In this document: positions 6,016-8,127 of the stretch, piece after piece
Layout of the letters: every line of letters starts with the position of its first letter
Position numbering within the stretch: the stretch's first letter is position 1
Assembly: GCA_937875275.1 (NCBI GenBank)
Contig: CALNCC010000063.1
Location: 1 to 8,127, forward strand
Reading direction: 5' to 3'
Source: an uncultured Dysgonomonas sp.
GTDB taxonomy: Bacteria > Bacteroidota > Bacteroidia > Bacteroidales > Dysgonomonadaceae
Length of the DNA stretch: 8,127 bases
Position numbers and translations under genes: made by a program
Notes under the pieces: generated by a model
Told to the model about the DNA's origin: nothing
The model's input: the letters and a program-made list of their open reading frames with translations, nothing else
Database searches by the model: none

Positions 6016-7083
6016 ATGGAATCTAAGAAATTCGGATATATAGACAGTTTGAGAGGAATAGCTATTTTATTAGTTATTTGGGTTCATATCGGTGTTGTGT
6101 TGAATAATACAACACTCTATTTTCCGACAGATTCTTTTTTATTTCAATTTATTCTTTCCGGGCAATATGGTGTACAGCTATTTTTTGTGGTAAGTGCATT
6201 TACGTTGATGATATCGTATTATAATCGTATAACAGAAGATCATGCAACTCGGAACTTTTTTATCCGACGTTTTTTTAGAATCGCTCCGATGTATTATTTA
6301 GCGATTGCTTATTTTACGTTAGATAAATATTTACAGTATGATTTTTCCAACTTTTCAGAGGTCCCAATAAGATCACTGTTGAGTAATCTGTTTTTTTATA
6401 ATGCGCTTATTCCCGAACATATAAACAATTATGTTCCGGGAGGGTGGTCGGTATCCGTTGAATTTATGTTTTATTTGTTGATGCCTATTATTTGCTGTAA
6501 GGTTAGAAATTTTGATTCGGCAGTAAAGTTGTTTGCCATCACGTTTGTCATTGCTTTAATCGCCAATCTGTATATTGTAGAAAATACATATTACCCATAT
6601 TTCAAGTCATATAATTTTATAGTGCAGTTACCAATTTTTCCAATGGGAATAGCTACATATTTCTATTTGAGAGACAAGCAGGTGAAACTGAGTAAATGGA
6701 GTTGGGGGTTAATTGCGATAGCTATTTGGACAGCTTGTTTTTTGGTTATACCCAAGCATCTGTATTTTGGACTCTTTTTTGCAATATTACTTATCATTCA
6801 AGAAAAGTATAGATTGAAAGTTTTTTCAAATAAACTACTCGTGATGATAGGAAAAGTTAGTTTCAGTATGTATTTGGTGCATTTTGCCGTCATTTTTATG
6901 TTCAATAGATTTGATTTTAATGATATAATTACGGTAGATAGTTATGGCAGTGCCCTTCTCAATTTCATATTGATGTATATTCTTGTAGTTACAATAACCT
7001 TTGTCGTATCTAACGTAACATACCGAGCCATCGAGATACCGGGGCAGGACTTAGGAAGAAAGATAATAAAGAAATTAAATTGA
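6016..7083 (+). CDS. Acyltransferase family 3 membrane protein (OafA/YrhL type)
   Basis: This is a 355-residue polytopic inner-membrane protein that probably moves an acetyl or other acyl group onto a surface glycan, such as O-antigen, capsule or another envelope sugar. Family marks are in order: YIDSLRGIAILLVIWVH (8-24, with the conserved R13 and H24), GVQLFFVVSAF (52-62), FFIRRFFRIAPMYYL (81-95), GGWSVSVEFMFYL (142-154, with E149) and a late SFSMYLVHF segment. About ten hydrophobic segments are visible and there is no C-terminal SGNH domain. The acyl acceptor cannot be told from sequence. It lies 22 bases after leuA and 24 bases before leuC, same strand, with no terminator, so it is likely co-transcribed with them. 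It has no known role in leucine synthesis. It is more AT-rich than its neighbours: about 32% G+C over 6061-6180 against about 47% over 4561-4680 and 46% over 7501-7620. This suggests acquisition by transfer. Confidence 0.88.
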   Translation: MESKKFGYIDSLRGIAILLVIWVHIGVVLNNTTLYFPTDSFLFQFILSGQYGVQLFFVVSAFTLMISYYNRITEDHATRNFFIRRFFRIAPMYYLAIAYFTLDKYLQYDFSNFSEVPIRSLLSNLFFYNALIPEHINNYVPGGWSVSVEFMFYLLMPIICCKVRNFDSAVKLFAITFVIALIANLYIVENTYYPYFKSYNFIVQLPIFPMGIATYFYLRDKQVKLSKWSWGLIAIAIWTACFLVIPKHLYFGLFFAILLIIQEKYRLKVFSNKLLVMIGKVSFSMYLVHFAVIFMFNRFDFNDIITVDSYGSALLNFILMYILVVTITFVVSNVTYRAIEIPGQDLGRKIIKKLN

Positions 7084-7107
7084 TTACTAAAAAAATAAAT
7101 TAAGTGA

Positions 7108-8127
7108 ATGAAAACATTATTTGATAAAATCTGGGATGCTCACGTGGTTTCTACCGTTGAGGATGGACCTACGCAATTGTATATCGACCGCCATTTTTGC
7201 CATGAGGTAACCAGCCCGCAGGCATTTAATGGATTAAGAGCAAGGGGATTGAAAGTCTTTCGCCCAGAGAAAACGACCGTTACAGCCGACCATAATACAC
7301 CGACAATAAATCAAGATAAACTGGTTGAAGATCCGATTTCAAGAAACCAATTGGATACATTGACAAAGAATGCAGCAGAATTTAATCTGCCATATTTTTA
7401 TCCTCTTGGAAATAAGAAAAATGGTGTTGTGCATATTATCGGACCTGAAAACGGATTCACTCAACCCGGAATGACGATTGTGTGTGGAGATAGCCACACA
7501 TCAACTCACGGTGCATTCGGCGCTATTGCATTCGGTATCGGAACCAGTGAAGTGGAAATGGTGTTGGCAACACAATGTGTTTTCCAGTCTCGTCCTAAAA
7601 CAATGCGCATCAATTTGAACGGAAAGTTGGGAGCTGGAGTTACATCTAAGGATATCGCTCTTTTCTTAATCTCTCAATTGACAACAGGTGGTGCAACAGG
7701 ATATATGATCGAATATGCGGGCGAAGCCGTTGAGGCTCTTTCGATGGAGGCTCGTATGACACTGTGTAACTTGAGTATTGAGATGGGTGCTCGTGGGGCT
7801 CTTATTGCTCCCGATCAAACGACTTACGATTATCTGCAAGGACGCGAGTTTGCACCTAAGGGTGAGGCATGGGACAAAGCCCTTGCATATTGGAAAACAT
7901 TGAACACAGACGAAGGAGCAACTTTCGATAAAGAATATACCTACGATGTTTCGGATATGGAGCCGATGGTTACATACGGAACGAACCCGGGTATGGGAAT
8001 GGGAATAACAAAAACGATTCCGACATTGAACGATATTGACGAGGCAGGACGCATCTCGTTCCAAAAATCAATGAACTATATGGGATTCCAACCGGGAGAA
8101 AAATTGGAAGGAAAACAGATCGATTAT
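7108..8127 (+). CDS. leuC: 3-Isopropylmalate dehydratase large subunit (partial, 3' end outside window)
   Basis: With LeuD this aconitase-family [4Fe-4S] enzyme isomerises 2-isopropylmalate to 3-isopropylmalate, the step after LeuA. The frame is open from ATG 7108 to the last base, giving 340 codons of an expected 460-470. The N-terminus MKTLFDKIWDAHVV is typical. TADHNTPT (59-66), VCGDSHTSTHGAFGAIAFG (125-143) and GTSEVEMVLATQC (145-157) are the conserved aconitase/LeuC segments. Residues around 286-302 (PMVTYGTNPGMGMGI) match the family as well. The sequence stops at KQIDY, just before where the first cluster-ligand cysteine (the GSCTN region) is expected, so the iron-sulfur ligands are not in view. 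No Shine-Dalgarno precedes the start, only A-rich DNA. leuD is expected next. Antisense frames across it are shadows. Confidence 0.95.
   Translation, partial: MKTLFDKIWDAHVVSTVEDGPTQLYIDRHFCHEVTSPQAFNGLRARGLKVFRPEKTTVTADHNTPTINQDKLVEDPISRNQLDTLTKNAAEFNLPYFYPLGNKKNGVVHIIGPENGFTQPGMTIVCGDSHTSTHGAFGAIAFGIGTSEVEMVLATQCVFQSRPKTMRINLNGKLGAGVTSKDIALFLISQLTTGGATGYMIEYAGEAVEALSMEARMTLCNLSIEMGARGALIAPDQTTYDYLQGREFAPKGEAWDKALAYWKTLNTDEGATFDKEYTYDVSDMEPMVTYGTNPGMGMGITKTIPTLNDIDEAGRISFQKSMNYMGFQPGEKLEGKQIDY

Noticed and set aside
7666..8064. 132-codon - strand open frame at the right end
   Set aside because: It lies wholly inside leuC in antisense and has a Cys/His-rich low-information translation, so it is a shadow.
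1..8127. CRISPR array, tRNA/rRNA genes, transposase or insertion-sequence ends
   Set aside because: No regularly spaced repeats, tRNA-like cloverleaf, rRNA sequence or transposase-like protein was found on reading both strands by eye.

Overview
The window looks like a chromosomal segment from a Bacteroidota bacterium, most likely order Bacteroidales. Three things point there. The start codons are preceded by A-rich DNA without a Shine-Dalgarno sequence. Promoter-like sites match the Bacteroides -7 consensus TAnnTTTG. There is also a very large lipoprotein glycosidase of a type common in gut and environmental Bacteroidales. Genus cannot be fixed from sequence alone.

Left part (1-4067): proC, for the last step of proline synthesis, runs on the + strand. 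It converges on a 1035-residue lipoprotein glycoside hydrolase (GH106-like, alpha-L-rhamnosidase superfamily) on the - strand. A strong symmetric hairpin at 901-954 sits between them and probably terminates both transcripts. No SusC/SusD or regulator gene of a polysaccharide locus is visible beside the hydrolase.

Middle (4068-4502): this divergent intergenic region is the most interesting part. On the - strand it holds a TATATTTG promoter element for the hydrolase. On the + strand it holds a promoter-like site at 4252-4282 followed by what reads as a complete classical amino-acid attenuator. The parts are an 18-codon leader peptide (MNHSIIISSLILLWKNLG, 4 Ile and 4 Leu codons), a pause/protector structure, an antiterminator pairing, and a perfect 11-bp stem terminator with a T-run at 4413-4450. 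It lies directly upstream of leuA.

Right part (4503-8127): a leucine operon with leuA (2-isopropylmalate synthase), an acyltransferase-3 membrane protein, and leuC (large subunit of isopropylmalate isomerase, cut by the window end after 340 codons). The acyltransferase has no obvious place in leucine synthesis. It is visibly more AT-rich than its neighbours and splits leuA from leuC with only 22-24 bp on each side and no terminator, so it looks like an acquired gene now riding in the attenuated operon. Taken together, Ile/Leu-tRNA charging sensed by the leader peptide should set transcription of leuA, the acyltransferase and leuC as one unit.
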